Origin: Arthrobacter mangrovi
Lineage (GTDB): Bacteria; Actinomycetota; Actinomycetes; Actinomycetales; Micrococcaceae
Assembly (NCBI RefSeq): GCF_026011795.1
Contig: NZ_BRVS01000023.1
Span: 1-61,854 of the forward strand
Reading direction: 5' to 3'
DNA: 61,854 nt
This document shows positions 12,824-21,322 of the stretch, piece by piece. Position numbers and translations under genes: made by a program. The stretch's first letter is position 1. Each line of letters opens with the position of its first letter. The notes under the pieces were generated by a model, which worked only from the letters and a program-made list of their open reading frames with translations, did not search any database and was not told the origin of the DNA.

Positions 12824-13833
12824 GCTTGCTGGCCTCCTCGTCGTTGGACCGGTGCAGCGGCGGCCTGCGTCCGATGTCGCCGTCGCAATTGCCGGGCCGA
12901 TGTCCCGGCCCGTGGAATCCGCCCGCCGGCATAGTGCACCCCGCCGGCCAACCGCAGCCCGACGGCCAGCCAGCTGCAGACCGCGCGCTCGAGCACCCAG
13001 CAGGGCGCCCACAGTGCCGAACCCGGCGGGAAGACCGCGGCGCCGCCGTGCCGCCGCCGCCCGGCCTCGGCCAAGGCGACCGAGGCGGCAAGCACCGCGA
13101 CCAGCCGCGCGGGCCGGCGCGCCGCCCAGCACAACAGCGGCAGCAGCGACAGTTCGGCGGCAAGCCTTGCCGGCTGCGCAAAGCTGTCGTAGGCCTGCCG
13201 GACCCGCTGCCCGCGGAAGTGCGCCGATGCGGGCGGGATTCTCCCGACGTACAGGCCGTCGGCCCGGATCTGCCGCCCGCCTGCGGCCTCGATCGTGCGG
13301 ATCAGCTCCAGGTTCTCGAACAGGACATCGGCGTCGTAGCCGCCGGCGGCCTCCAGTATGCTCCGCCGGACGCCGAGCGTCCCGGGATAGTCGGAGCCGA
13401 AGGCCCGGTTGAGCAGCGACCGCGCGGTGTCCCATCGGGCGTGCCATGGCCACTGGAGGAAGTAGTTCTGCGGCCGCACGAGCTCTGCGTCCCCGAGGAG
13501 GGCCACCAACCGGCGCAGTCCGGGCAGCGTGTACCGGACGTCGTCGTCCGCCAGGACCAGGAACTCGCTCCCGCTGCTGCGCACTCCGGTAATAACGCCG
13601 GCCGCCTTGCCGTTCCGGCCGATACCCGGTTCCGGACGGATGTGCCGGACCAGGCCCTGCCAGGCACGCCGGTGTGCCTCGAACACCTCCGGCGGCGAGC
13701 CGTCCACCACGGTGACGCGGATCCAGCCGGAAAGCACCCGGAGGTACTCGGTCAGCTCTTCGAGCCTGCTGTCCTCGGACCAGCGCAGCGGCAGGATGTA
13801 CTCCGCCTCCGCCAGGTCCGGCGAGGCCGTCAT
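12814..13833 (-). CDS. Family 2-type glycosyltransferase
   Basis: A 339-residue GT-A type glycosyltransferase. The nucleotide-sugar/metal motif is ADDDVRY (Asp96-98), preceded by a VVDGSPPEV strand-loop typical of GT2 enzymes. A hydrophobic stretch around 215-250 could anchor it to the membrane. The acceptor is unknown. It overlaps the preceding gene as ATGA (13830-13833) and the following CDGSH gene by 10 nt, so the three are almost certainly cotranslated. The C terminus is Arg/Gln-rich and probably disordered. Confidence 0.85.
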   Translation of the reverse strand: MTASPDLAEAEYILPLRWSEDSRLEELTEYLRVLSGWIRVTVVDGSPPEVFEAHRRAWQGLVRHIRPEPGIGRNGKAAGVITGVRSSGSEFLVLADDDVRYTLPGLRRLVALLGDAELVRPQNYFLQWPWHARWDTARSLLNRAFGSDYPGTLGVRRSILEAAGGYDADVLFENLELIRTIEAAGGRQIRADGLYVGRIPPASAHFRGQRVRQAYDSFAQPARLAAELSLLPLLCWAARRPARLVAVLAASVALAEAGRRRHGGAAVFPPGSALWAPCWVLERAVCSWLAVGLRLAGGVHYAGGRIPRAGTSARQLRRRHRTQAAAAPVQRRGGQQAWL

Positions 13834-14858
13834 GCCGGGGCTTCGGCGGGGACCAGGAGCGCCGACCGCCCCGCCTGCCAGGCCTCCAGCTGGTGCCGGC
13901 CGGCGAGTGCGTCCACCGCGAGCGCGGCGGCAGCGCCGAAGAAGATGTCCGCCAGCAGCGCGGGCTCCGCTTTGGCGAGCCCTCCTGCCATGTCGCGCCC
14001 CGCAATCTGTTCGTGCACGGCGTCCGCCTCGACGTGCTCGTCGAAGTAGTCGCGGACGTCCGCTCCGTAGCCCAGCCGGCGGAACCCGCGGCTGTACAGC
14101 TTGTTGGGGATCGACGACGTCATCTCGTACGCGGCCAGATGCCCCACGATCGCTCCGCGGAGCCGCCGGTTGAGGCCGAACAGCGACATCATGTTGACCG
14201 CCGCGAGGGTCACGGCAGGGACGGCATCTACATAGGCACCGTAGGCATCGTCCAGCCCTGCTCCACGCATTGCCCTGGCAAACAGCCCCGAGTGCATGCG
14301 CTCGGGCCGGCCGCCGCCATATTCGTCCGACTGGATCTCCACCAGCGCCGCTTTGGCCCGTCCGTCCAGGCGCGGGATCGCCCAGCTGTGCGGGTCCGCC
14401 TCCTTGAGCTGGTAGATCGAACGGAGGATCAGGAACTCGCGCAGCTGCTCGCCGGTTGCCTCCTTGGCGACGTACCGCGACAGGCTCGGACCGCCGTCGT
14501 CCGCGGTGAGGGCGAACAGCCCTGCGGCCACGGGCTCCGCAGCGGGCTCGGGCAGCGACGGCACGTCAGCCATCCGGCGCAGGGCCCCCTCGAAGCTGCG
14601 CTCGAGGCCGGTCCGCGCCCGGATCAGCTCCGGGTGCCATTCCCAGCCGTCGTCGACGCCGTCCAGGCCCCCGTAATGCAGCTCATAGAGGCAGAACAGC
14701 GCAAGCTGCACGTCGCCGTCGTACACAAAATCTTCCGGTTCCGGCCAGGCATCCGGGCCGGGGAGCGGCAGCGCTTCCGCCAACTGGTCCTGCGGCGTTC
14801 CGGCAAGGTTCGCTAATACTGCGCTGCTCAGCGGACCTCGCGCTGTGGGCTTCCTCAT
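13830..14858 (-). CDS. Iron-containing redox enzyme family protein (haem-oxygenase-like fold)
   Basis: 342 residues, resembling the haem-oxygenase-like diiron oxidase/oxygenase family. Candidate iron ligands in helical stretches are Glu153/His157 (LKEADPHSW), Glu174 (VEIQSDEY) and the helix YFDEHVEADAVHEQ (Glu274, His275, Glu278, His282). Known members cleave or oxidise amine, fatty-acid or amino-acid substrates; the substrate here cannot be told. Start ATG 14858 has a GAAAGG Shine-Dalgarno. First gene of the diiron-GT2-CDGSH operon. The 100-nt divergent region towards the YihY gene is unusually AT-rich for this genome. Confidence 0.82.
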   Translation of the reverse strand: MRKPTARGPLSSAVLANLAGTPQDQLAEALPLPGPDAWPEPEDFVYDGDVQLALFCLYELHYGGLDGVDDGWEWHPELIRARTGLERSFEGALRRMADVPSLPEPAAEPVAAGLFALTADDGGPSLSRYVAKEATGEQLREFLILRSIYQLKEADPHSWAIPRLDGRAKAALVEIQSDEYGGGRPERMHSGLFARAMRGAGLDDAYGAYVDAVPAVTLAAVNMMSLFGLNRRLRGAIVGHLAAYEMTSSIPNKLYSRGFRRLGYGADVRDYFDEHVEADAVHEQIAGRDMAGGLAKAEPALLADIFFGAAAALAVDALAGRHQLEAWQAGRSALLVPAEAPA

Positions 14859-14958
14859 TCCGGGCCTTTCTGCCGATACCCCTTACTTATAAGCATACTT
14901 AGAAATAGCATGAGTCTTGTTGCGCCCGTTACTAACGAAACCGCCGAAAGGAGGAGGC
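14859..14958. promoter_or_regulatory. AT-rich divergent promoter region
   Basis: About 40 nt (14880-14920) are strikingly AT-rich. On the plus strand TTACTT (14884-14889), 17 nt, then TAGCAT could drive the YihY operon. On the minus strand a GGGTAT hexamer (14876-14881), like the -10 of general-stress SigB/SigF promoters, lies 17 nt before the diiron gene but has no well-spaced GTTT -35. These are weak calls. Confidence 0.35.
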
Positions 14959-16032
14959 ATGGAAAAGGAGGACAGCTCGTCCAAGGCCGCTACGGCCCCC
15001 CATCCGGAGGATGAGCGGAAGCCGGACACTCCTGCGGAGATCCGGAAGCCCTCGTGGAAGTACATCTTCCGGAAATCCGTCCGCGAGTTCTCGGCCGACC
15101 AGTGCACCGACCTGGCCGCGGCGCTGACGTACTACGCGGTGCTGTCATTGTTCCCGGCGCTGCTCGCCTTGGTGTCCATCCTCGGCATTGTCGGCCAGGG
15201 GGAACAGACGACGACGGCGATGCTGGACACGCTTGAGCGCGTAGCCCCCGGGCAGGCCGCCGACACCCTGCGGCAGCCGATCGAGCAGTTGGCGAACGCG
15301 CCCACGGCCGGGCTGGCGCTCGTCGTCGGTATTGCGGGCGCCTTGTGGTCCGCCTCGGGGTATGTCGGGGCGTTCGGCCGCGCGATGAACCGTATCTACG
15401 AGGTCGATGAAGGCAGGCCCTTCTGGAAACTCCGGCCCACGATGCTCGCGGTCACGCTCGTCGTCGTGCTGCTCGCAGCCGTCATGATGCTGATCCTGGT
15501 GCTGTCGGGACCGGTTGCCGAGGCGATCGGCGCGACCATCGGCCTGGGCGAGGCGGCGCTGACCGTCTGGAACATCGCGAAATGGCCGGTCCTCGTCGCC
15601 TTCGCGGTCCTCGTGGTCGCCCTGTTGTACTACGCGACGCCGAACGTGAAGCAGCCGAAATTCCGCTGGATGAGCATGGGCGCGTTCCTGGCCCTGCTGG
15701 TCCTGGCGGTCACCACGCTGGGATTCGCCTTCTACGTCGCGAATTTCTCCAACTACAACCGCACCTATGGCGCCATCGGCGGCGTGATTGTCCTGCTGCT
15801 CTGGTTCTACCTGTCGAATCTGTCGCTGCTCTTCGGCGCCGAATTCGACGCTGAGGCCGAGCGCGGGCGCCAGCTGCAGGCAGGCATCGAGGCGGAAGAG
15901 ACCATCCAGCTGCCGCCGCGCGATACCCGCAAGAGCGACAAGCAACTCAAAAAGGAAAAGGAGGACATAGAGCGTGGACGTTCGCTGCGCCGCGACCTCG
16001 GCGAGAGCCGCGAGGACAGCAGGCGCACCTAG
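14959..16032 (+). CDS. YihY/virulence factor BrkB family membrane protein
   Basis: 357 residues with about six membrane segments. The family signature is visible: LAAALTYYAVLSLFPALLAL near the start, a second half with YVANFSNYNRTYGAIGG, then a hydrophobic helix and a charged Lys/Glu/Arg-rich tail. The molecular role is unsettled; older annotation as ribonuclease BN is wrong. Start ATG 14959 has a strong GGAGGAGG Shine-Dalgarno. It leads a four-gene set with the membrane-associated stress-type proteins downstream, 48 nt before the next start. Confidence 0.9.
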   Translation: MEKEDSSSKAATAPHPEDERKPDTPAEIRKPSWKYIFRKSVREFSADQCTDLAAALTYYAVLSLFPALLALVSILGIVGQGEQTTTAMLDTLERVAPGQAADTLRQPIEQLANAPTAGLALVVGIAGALWSASGYVGAFGRAMNRIYEVDEGRPFWKLRPTMLAVTLVVVLLAAVMMLILVLSGPVAEAIGATIGLGEAALTVWNIAKWPVLVAFAVLVVALLYYATPNVKQPKFRWMSMGAFLALLVLAVTTLGFAFYVANFSNYNRTYGAIGGVIVLLLWFYLSNLSLLFGAEFDAEAERGRQLQAGIEAEETIQLPPRDTRKSDKQLKKEKEDIERGRSLRRDLGESREDSRRT

Positions 16033-16080
16033 TTTGCCCATCCGCCCCATCGACTGACCGAACCAGGAGAAGGAACTGCT

Positions 16081-16998
16081 ATGACGACCAACACCCCAGG
16101 TAACTATGACGACGACACCGCAGGCCTCGGCCCGACAGGCGGCACCTTTGGACGTCCGGGCGGAGTCGGCGGCGAGACCCTCCCGCCGGCACGGCCGGCC
16201 GAGCCCCTCACCGAACCGGTAACGACCTACGAGCCGGAGCAGTCCAAGTCCGAAACGGCCAAGCAGGAGGCCAAGGAAGTGGGCCGTGAGGGCGCAGCCG
16301 CCGGCCAGCACGTGGCGGAAACCGCCAAGACCGAAGCGAAGCAGGTTGCCCACGAGGCCAAGGAGCAGGCCCGCTCCCTGATGTCCCAGCTCGGCGACGA
16401 CGTGTACAGCCAGGCCGGCACGCAGCAGCAGAAGGTTGCTTCGGGCCTGCGGTCCATCGGCGAAGAGCTCGCGTCCATGGCGCGGAACTCCGAGCAGTCC
16501 GGCAACGCGACCCATCTGGTCAGCCAGGCCTCCGACAAGGCCCACTCGGTCGCGGATTGGCTGGACAATCGGGATCCGGGATCGCTGCTTGACGAGGTCA
16601 AGCGGTTCGCCCGGCAGCGGCCCGGGGCCTTCCTGGCCATCGCCGCCGGCGCGGGACTGGTCGCCGGCCGGCTCACCCGAGGGCTGACCGCGGACAGCGG
16701 CACCTCGGGATCGGCCCGCAGGACCGGGACGGAGTACGACACACGGAGCGCGAGGGGCTTCGCAGCCCCGGACAGGCCGGCCGGATCCGGCTACGGCGGC
16801 GCCCCGGGCTACCCGGAAACCATCGGCTACCCGACCGCCACCCCGACCGGCGCCACGGACCGGTACGACACCTCCGGCTCGGTCGGCGGTGCGGCAGGAT
16901 CGCCGGAGAGCATCAGCTACCCGGAGACGGACACCGATCTCGGTCGCGGCACGGCTATCCCGGAGCGGGATCCATTTGAAGGCGGTGGCAGCCGATGA
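16081..16998 (+). CDS. Ala/Lys/Glu-rich LEA-like protein with membrane-anchor helix
   Basis: 305 residues. The first 40 residues are Gly/Pro/Thr-rich; about 45-160 are an amphipathic helical region rich in Ala, Lys, Glu and Gln, as in late-embryogenesis-abundant or apolipoprotein-like proteins. Next comes a DUF883/ElaB-like helix with the motif RPGAFLAIAAGAGLVAGRL, then a Gly/Tyr/Pro-rich low-complexity tail with repeated SYPE/GYP units. No enzyme motif is visible. It overlaps the next gene as ATGA. An envelope-stress or desiccation role is inferred from composition and neighbours only. Confidence 0.75.
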   Translation: MTTNTPGNYDDDTAGLGPTGGTFGRPGGVGGETLPPARPAEPLTEPVTTYEPEQSKSETAKQEAKEVGREGAAAGQHVAETAKTEAKQVAHEAKEQARSLMSQLGDDVYSQAGTQQQKVASGLRSIGEELASMARNSEQSGNATHLVSQASDKAHSVADWLDNRDPGSLLDEVKRFARQRPGAFLAIAAGAGLVAGRLTRGLTADSGTSGSARRTGTEYDTRSARGFAAPDRPAGSGYGGAPGYPETIGYPTATPTGATDRYDTSGSVGGAAGSPESISYPETDTDLGRGTAIPERDPFEGGGSR

Positions 16999-17447
16999 GT
17001 GAGCGCTACCCGGAAGCCGGCAACCCTCCGCCGACAGAAGCCGAAGTCAAGGCCGAAACCAGCTCTCTTGGAGACTTGCTCTCCGACGTCTCACGCGACA
17101 TGTCCGTGCTGATGCGCCAGGAGCTGGAGTTGGCGAAGGCCGAGGCCAAGGAGTCAGCCACCCGAGCCGGCAAGGGCGCAGGCATGCTGACCGGCGCCGG
17201 TATCGCCGGCCACTTCGTCCTGCTCTTCCTCTCGATCGCCCTCTGGTGGGGGCTCGGCCTCGCCCTGGATGAAGGTTCGGGCTACGTCTGGTCCGCGATC
17301 ATCGTGGCCGTCATCTGGGCGATCATCGCAGCGATTCTCGCGGCCGCAGGCAAGAAGCAGCTGAAGAGCGTCCAAGGTATTCCGCGGACGCAGGAATCCG
17401 TCAAGAAAATTCCCGAAACTCTCAAACCAAGTGAGGATGCACGATGA
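16995..17447 (+). CDS. Phage-holin-superfamily (YqjE-like) membrane protein
   Basis: 150 residues. An N-terminal amphipathic helix contains LMRQELELAKAEAKE, the signature of actinobacterial proteins annotated as phage holin family/YqjE. Two hydrophobic segments follow at about 72-92 and 98-117. Despite the family name there is no phage context. Overlaps of 4 nt on both sides (ATGA) place it in the middle of a translationally coupled trio. Confidence 0.85.
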   Translation: MSERYPEAGNPPPTEAEVKAETSSLGDLLSDVSRDMSVLMRQELELAKAEAKESATRAGKGAGMLTGAGIAGHFVLLFLSIALWWGLGLALDEGSGYVWSAIIVAVIWAIIAAILAAAGKKQLKSVQGIPRTQESVKKIPETLKPSEDAR

Positions 17448-18067
17448 GCCAGTCACCTGAAGAAATCCGGGCCGATATCGAACGCACCCGCGGCCGCTTG
17501 GGCACCGATGTAGACGCCGTCGCCGAGAAGGTCTCGCCGTCGAACATCGTGCACCGGCAGACCGACAAGGTGAAGGGCACCTTCAGCCGGGCCAAGGACA
17601 AGGTCATGGGGAGCGCGGACGACACCCTCGGCTCCGCCAGGTCCACCGTCCATGACACCGCTGATTCCGCCCGTTCCGCGGCCCACGACGCCGGCCACGC
17701 CGTGCAGGAGGCGCCGCACACCATTGCCCGCAAGACCGAGGGCAACCCGCTGGCGGCCGGCCTGATCGCCTTCGGCGCCGGCATGCTGGTCTCCTCCCTG
17801 TTCCCGGCCACCAGGGCGGAACAGCGCGCTGCCGAGCGCGTGAAGGAAGAGGCCCAGCCGCTTGTGGAGGAAGCCAAGGGCTCGGCCCAGCAGGTAGCCC
17901 AGGGCTTGAAGGAGCCGGCCCGCGAGGCGGCGGAACAGCTCAAGTCCTCGGCGCAGGATTCCGCCGAACACGTCAAGGAGGAAGGCAAGTACGCCGCCGA
18001 GGACGTGAAGTCGCGTGCCGACGAGGCCCGCACCAACGTCCAGGAGGACCAGCCGCGGCAGTACTAA
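17444..18067 (+). CDS. DUF3618 domain protein
   Basis: 207 residues. The first 35 match the DUF3618 pattern (SPEEIRADIERTRGRLGTDV). The rest is an Ala/Lys/Glu/Gln-rich helix broken by one short hydrophobic segment (LAAGLIAFGAGMLVSSLF, about 105-122). It is cotranslated with the holin-like gene (ATGA). Genes of this family commonly sit beside YqjE-like proteins in actinobacteria; function unknown. The coiled-coil tail resembles that of the product of 16081-16998. Confidence 0.88.
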   Translation: MSQSPEEIRADIERTRGRLGTDVDAVAEKVSPSNIVHRQTDKVKGTFSRAKDKVMGSADDTLGSARSTVHDTADSARSAAHDAGHAVQEAPHTIARKTEGNPLAAGLIAFGAGMLVSSLFPATRAEQRAAERVKEEAQPLVEEAKGSAQQVAQGLKEPAREAAEQLKSSAQDSAEHVKEEGKYAAEDVKSRADEARTNVQEDQPRQY

Positions 18068-18085
18068 GGCGCAGGCTGCACTGAA

Positions 18086-18132
18086 GGCGGCAACGCCGGC
18101 GGACCTTGGCGTCCGCCGTCGTTGCCGCCTTT
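18086..18132. terminator. Bidirectional terminator between DUF3618 gene and glgX
   Basis: A near-perfect inverted repeat of 19-nt arms (18086-18104 with 18111-18129) with a 6-nt loop lies between the convergent genes and is followed by a short T run on the plus strand. Confidence 0.8.
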
Positions 18133-18148
18133 GTGCGGCAGGAGGGAT

Positions 18149-20227
18149 TCAGGCGCGGTAGATGCTGATCGAATTGGCGCCGATGATTTCGCGCTCCCCG
18201 CTCGCGATCCGGGCTCCGCGGCGGCGGTCGTCATAGTCGGAGGTGGTCAGGAGCAGCTCGAAGGTCCGGCCATGGTTCTCGGCGACGCCGAAATCCCGCA
18301 GGGCGGCGGAGCTGGGCATCAGGATCTTCCGCGGCTCGAGCCGGCCGTTGACGACCACGAGCCCGTCGATGCTGCCGTTGGGAGATCCCATCAGCAGCTG
18401 GACGGTGCGGCTGGACGGGTCCGTCCACTGGTCCTGGGTCATGGGCTCGCCGGCCTCGTTGAACCACAGCAGGTACGAGCCGTGTTCCGTGGCCGGATAC
18501 CCATACGGCTGGTTGGCCAGGAAGATCCTGCGGATCCGCAGCAGCCGCCGGGTGGTCCGGAACATCTGCTCCTGCCGGTCGTCCGGCAGCCAGTGCAGCC
18601 AGCTAAGCTCGTTGTCCTGGCAGTACACGTTGTTGTTGCCGTGCTGGGTCCTCCCAAGCTCGTCCCCGGCGGTGATCATCGGGACACCGAGCGAAAGCAG
18701 CAGGGTGGCCATCAAATTCCGGGCCGCGCGGGCCCGGGCGTCCAGCACGGCGCTGTCACCGGTGGCCCCTTCGACACCGTGGTTGTAGCTGCGGTTGTAG
18801 TTGGAGCCGTCCCGGTTTTCCTCGCCGTTGTCCTCGTTGTGCTTGCGGTCGAAGGCCGTCAGGTCCGCCAGGGTGAAGCCGTCGTGGGCGGTGACGAAAT
18901 TTACCGAAGCCAGCGGCCCGCGGCCGGAACCGGAGAAGACCTCGGCCGAGCCGGCGAGGCAACTGGCCAGCCGCGCCACCGAGGATCCGCTTCCGCCGTG
19001 GTTCAGCGCGTTGGCGTCCTCCAGCCAGAAGCTGCGGGCCGCATCCCGGAACCGGTCGTTCCAGTCCGCCCAGCCCTGCGGGAAGTTGCCCGTCTGCCAG
19101 CCGCCCGGGCCGACGTCCCACGGCTCCGAGATCAGCTTGGCCCTGGAAACCACCGGGTCGGCGGCTACTGCCTGGAGGAAAGGGTGGTTCGGGTCGAAGT
19201 GGTTGTTCCCGTCCCTGGCCAGGGAGACGGCCAGGTCGAAGCGGAAGCCGTCGATCTGGAATTCTTCGATCCAGTAGCGCAGCGAATCCACGACGAGCTG
19301 ACGCACCCGGGGCTCGTTGAGGTTGAGGGTGTTGCCGCAACCGGTCGTGTCCAGGTAGTTGCCGTGTACCTCGTGGCGGTAGTAGGCGTGGTCGGCCAGG
19401 CCGCGGTACGAATAGGTGCGCTGGTGTTTGCCGCCCTCGGCCGTGTGGTTGTAGACGACGTCCAGGATCACTTCGAGCCCGGCCTCGTGCAGGGTCTTCA
19501 CCATGGTCTTGAATTCGTCCAGCACGGCTTTGGGCCCCGCCCGGCGCGCCGCGGCCGTCGCGTACGCCTCGTGCGGAGCGAAGAAGCCGAGGGTGTTGTA
19601 GCCCCAGTAGTTGGACAGGCCGAGCTCCTGGAGATGCGGCTCGTCCAGGTGGAAGTGCACGGGCAGCAACTGGACCGAAGTGATGCCGAGGTTCAGCAGG
19701 TACTCAACCATGACGGGGTGGGCCAAACCGGCATAAGTGCCTCGCAGTTCCGCCGGAATCTGCGGGTGCAGCATGGTCTGGCCCTTGACGTGGCACTCGT
19801 AGATCACGGTGTCGCGCCAGGGAACCTGCGGCGGCCGGGCGCCGTCCCAGTCGAAGCCAGGTTCGACGAACACGGAATGGAAGATCCCGCCGTCGTCCGT
19901 GATGGCACGCGCGTACGGGTCCACCAGCAGCTGGCGGTGCTTCACCTGGCCGCCGCGGGGCCAGAAGCCGTAGCGGCTCCCCTCCCCCAGGCCGGACACC
20001 ACCCCGTGGTGGATGCCGTCGGTCAGTTCGGTCAACGGGGCGCTGCGCCACTGTCCGCCGGCTGTGAAGTGGACATCCACGGCCTTCAGCTCCGGAGCGA
20101 AGACGGCCACGTTCACCAGGCCGCCGGCATCGATCCCCGCGTCGCTGACGCCCAGCGGAAAAGGCCTCGACAGGTGGTCGCGGCGGAGCCGGGGTTCGGC
20201 GGGGATCTTCTCTTGTGGTTCGGCCAA
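18149..20227 (-). CDS. glgX: Glycogen debranching enzyme
   Basis: GH13_11 isoamylase-type enzyme, 692 residues, that hydrolyses alpha-1,6 branches left by GlgP. An N-terminal CBM48-like domain is followed by a barrel with the nucleophile region DGFRFDLAVSLA and the motif YNHTAEGG. The open frame runs on into rlmB, but homology begins near LAEPQEKI, and TTG at 20227 gives normal GlgX length; a GGAAG lies about 9 nt upstream. The start is 23 nt after the rlmB stop, so it is probably cotranscribed with rlmB rather than with the glgE locus 8 kb away. Confidence 0.9.
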   Translation of the reverse strand: MAEPQEKIPAEPRLRRDHLSRPFPLGVSDAGIDAGGLVNVAVFAPELKAVDVHFTAGGQWRSAPLTELTDGIHHGVVSGLGEGSRYGFWPRGGQVKHRQLLVDPYARAITDDGGIFHSVFVEPGFDWDGARPPQVPWRDTVIYECHVKGQTMLHPQIPAELRGTYAGLAHPVMVEYLLNLGITSVQLLPVHFHLDEPHLQELGLSNYWGYNTLGFFAPHEAYATAAARRAGPKAVLDEFKTMVKTLHEAGLEVILDVVYNHTAEGGKHQRTYSYRGLADHAYYRHEVHGNYLDTTGCGNTLNLNEPRVRQLVVDSLRYWIEEFQIDGFRFDLAVSLARDGNNHFDPNHPFLQAVAADPVVSRAKLISEPWDVGPGGWQTGNFPQGWADWNDRFRDAARSFWLEDANALNHGGSGSSVARLASCLAGSAEVFSGSGRGPLASVNFVTAHDGFTLADLTAFDRKHNEDNGEENRDGSNYNRSYNHGVEGATGDSAVLDARARAARNLMATLLLSLGVPMITAGDELGRTQHGNNNVYCQDNELSWLHWLPDDRQEQMFRTTRRLLRIRRIFLANQPYGYPATEHGSYLLWFNEAGEPMTQDQWTDPSSRTVQLLMGSPNGSIDGLVVVNGRLEPRKILMPSSAALRDFGVAENHGRTFELLLTTSDYDDRRRGARIASGEREIIGANSISIYRA

Positions 20228-20250
20228 GGCTTTCTGCTTCCGGTGAAAGG

Positions 20251-21237
20251 CTACTGCCCGGCGCGCTGCCGGGAGACCTCGTAGAGGCTGATGCCCACGG
20301 CCATGGAAGCGTTCAGCGATTCCATGTCGGAATCGATGGGGATGGACACAATTTGGTCGCAGTGCTCGCGCACCAGGCGCGAGAGGCCCTTGCCTTCGGA
20401 ACCCACGACCAGGCAGATCGGCTCCGTGGCCAGCTCCAGTCCGGGCAGCGACACGTCGCCGCCGCCGTCGAGGCCCAGGACGAAGATGCCCATGGACTTG
20501 AAGGCCTTGAGGGTGTTGTTCAGGTTGGCCGCGCGGGCCACCGGGACCCGGACGGCCGCACCGGCGCTGGTCTTCCACGCCGAGGCCGTCATGCCGACGG
20601 CCCGGCGCTCGGGCACGATCACGCCGTGGCCGCTGAACGCGGACACCGAACGAATGATGGCGCCCAGGTTGCGCGGATCGGTGATGCCGTCCAGCGCGAC
20701 GAAGAGCGGGGCATTGCGGATGTAGCCCTTGGTGAACTTGGCCATGGTTTCCTCGGCCAGGTCCAGCGCATCCGGGTAATCGTAGGGCGGCACCTGCAGG
20801 ACCAGGCCCTGGTGGACGGCGTCCTCCGTCATCCGGTCCAGTTCCGGCTTCTGCGCCTCGAGCACGGGGATGCCGCGCTCGGCCGCGATCTTCAGCGACT
20901 CCTTGACCCGGTCGTCCATCTCCACGCGGACTGCGACATACAGGGCCTTCGCCGGCACGCCTCCGCGCAGCGCTTCCACCACCGAGTTGCGTCCGGTGAC
21001 CATCTCCTCGGCTGCCTTGCCGCCGGCCCGGCGGGCGGGAGCGGCCTTGCCGCTGGCCCGGCGGGCCGAGGAACGCTCGGCCAGCTGCTTGGCGCGGTAC
21101 GCCTTGTGGTAGGGCCGGTCCTCGGCTTTCGGCGTCGGGCCCTTGCCCTCGAGAGCCTTGCGGCCGTGCCCTCCGGTGCCCGTGGTGGGGCCCTTCTTGG
21201 ACTTGCGCACCGCTCCGGGGCGGGGTTTGTTGGCCAT
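20251..21237 (-). CDS. rlmB: 23S rRNA (guanosine-2'-O-)-methyltransferase, TrmH/SpoU family
   Basis: 328 residues. A basic, Lys/Arg/Gly-rich N-terminal extension of about 75 residues precedes the SpoU substrate-binding domain and the knotted methyltransferase domain. The three SPOUT motifs are present: NLGAIIRSVSAFSG, ICLVVGSEGKGLSRL and SLNASMAVGISLYEV. By context downstream of cysS it is the usual actinobacterial RlmB-type enzyme acting on G2251. Start ATG 21237 has a GAAGG-type Shine-Dalgarno. Confidence 0.93.
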   Translation of the reverse strand: MANKPRPGAVRKSKKGPTTGTGGHGRKALEGKGPTPKAEDRPYHKAYRAKQLAERSSARRASGKAAPARRAGGKAAEEMVTGRNSVVEALRGGVPAKALYVAVRVEMDDRVKESLKIAAERGIPVLEAQKPELDRMTEDAVHQGLVLQVPPYDYPDALDLAEETMAKFTKGYIRNAPLFVALDGITDPRNLGAIIRSVSAFSGHGVIVPERRAVGMTASAWKTSAGAAVRVPVARAANLNNTLKAFKSMGIFVLGLDGGGDVSLPGLELATEPICLVVGSEGKGLSRLVREHCDQIVSIPIDSDMESLNASMAVGISLYEVSRQRAGQ

Positions 21238-21322
21238 GTTACTTACCTTCGATCAGCTGGCAGCGTCTGCACCGGACCCGGCGGACGCCGGTCGCATTGG
21301 GATGATGCCGGTCAAATAGAGT

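Noticed and set aside
16995-17447. Prophage remnant suggested by the holin-family name
   Set aside because: The gene belongs to a YqjE-like cellular family, sits in a non-phage operon, and no other phage gene is present.
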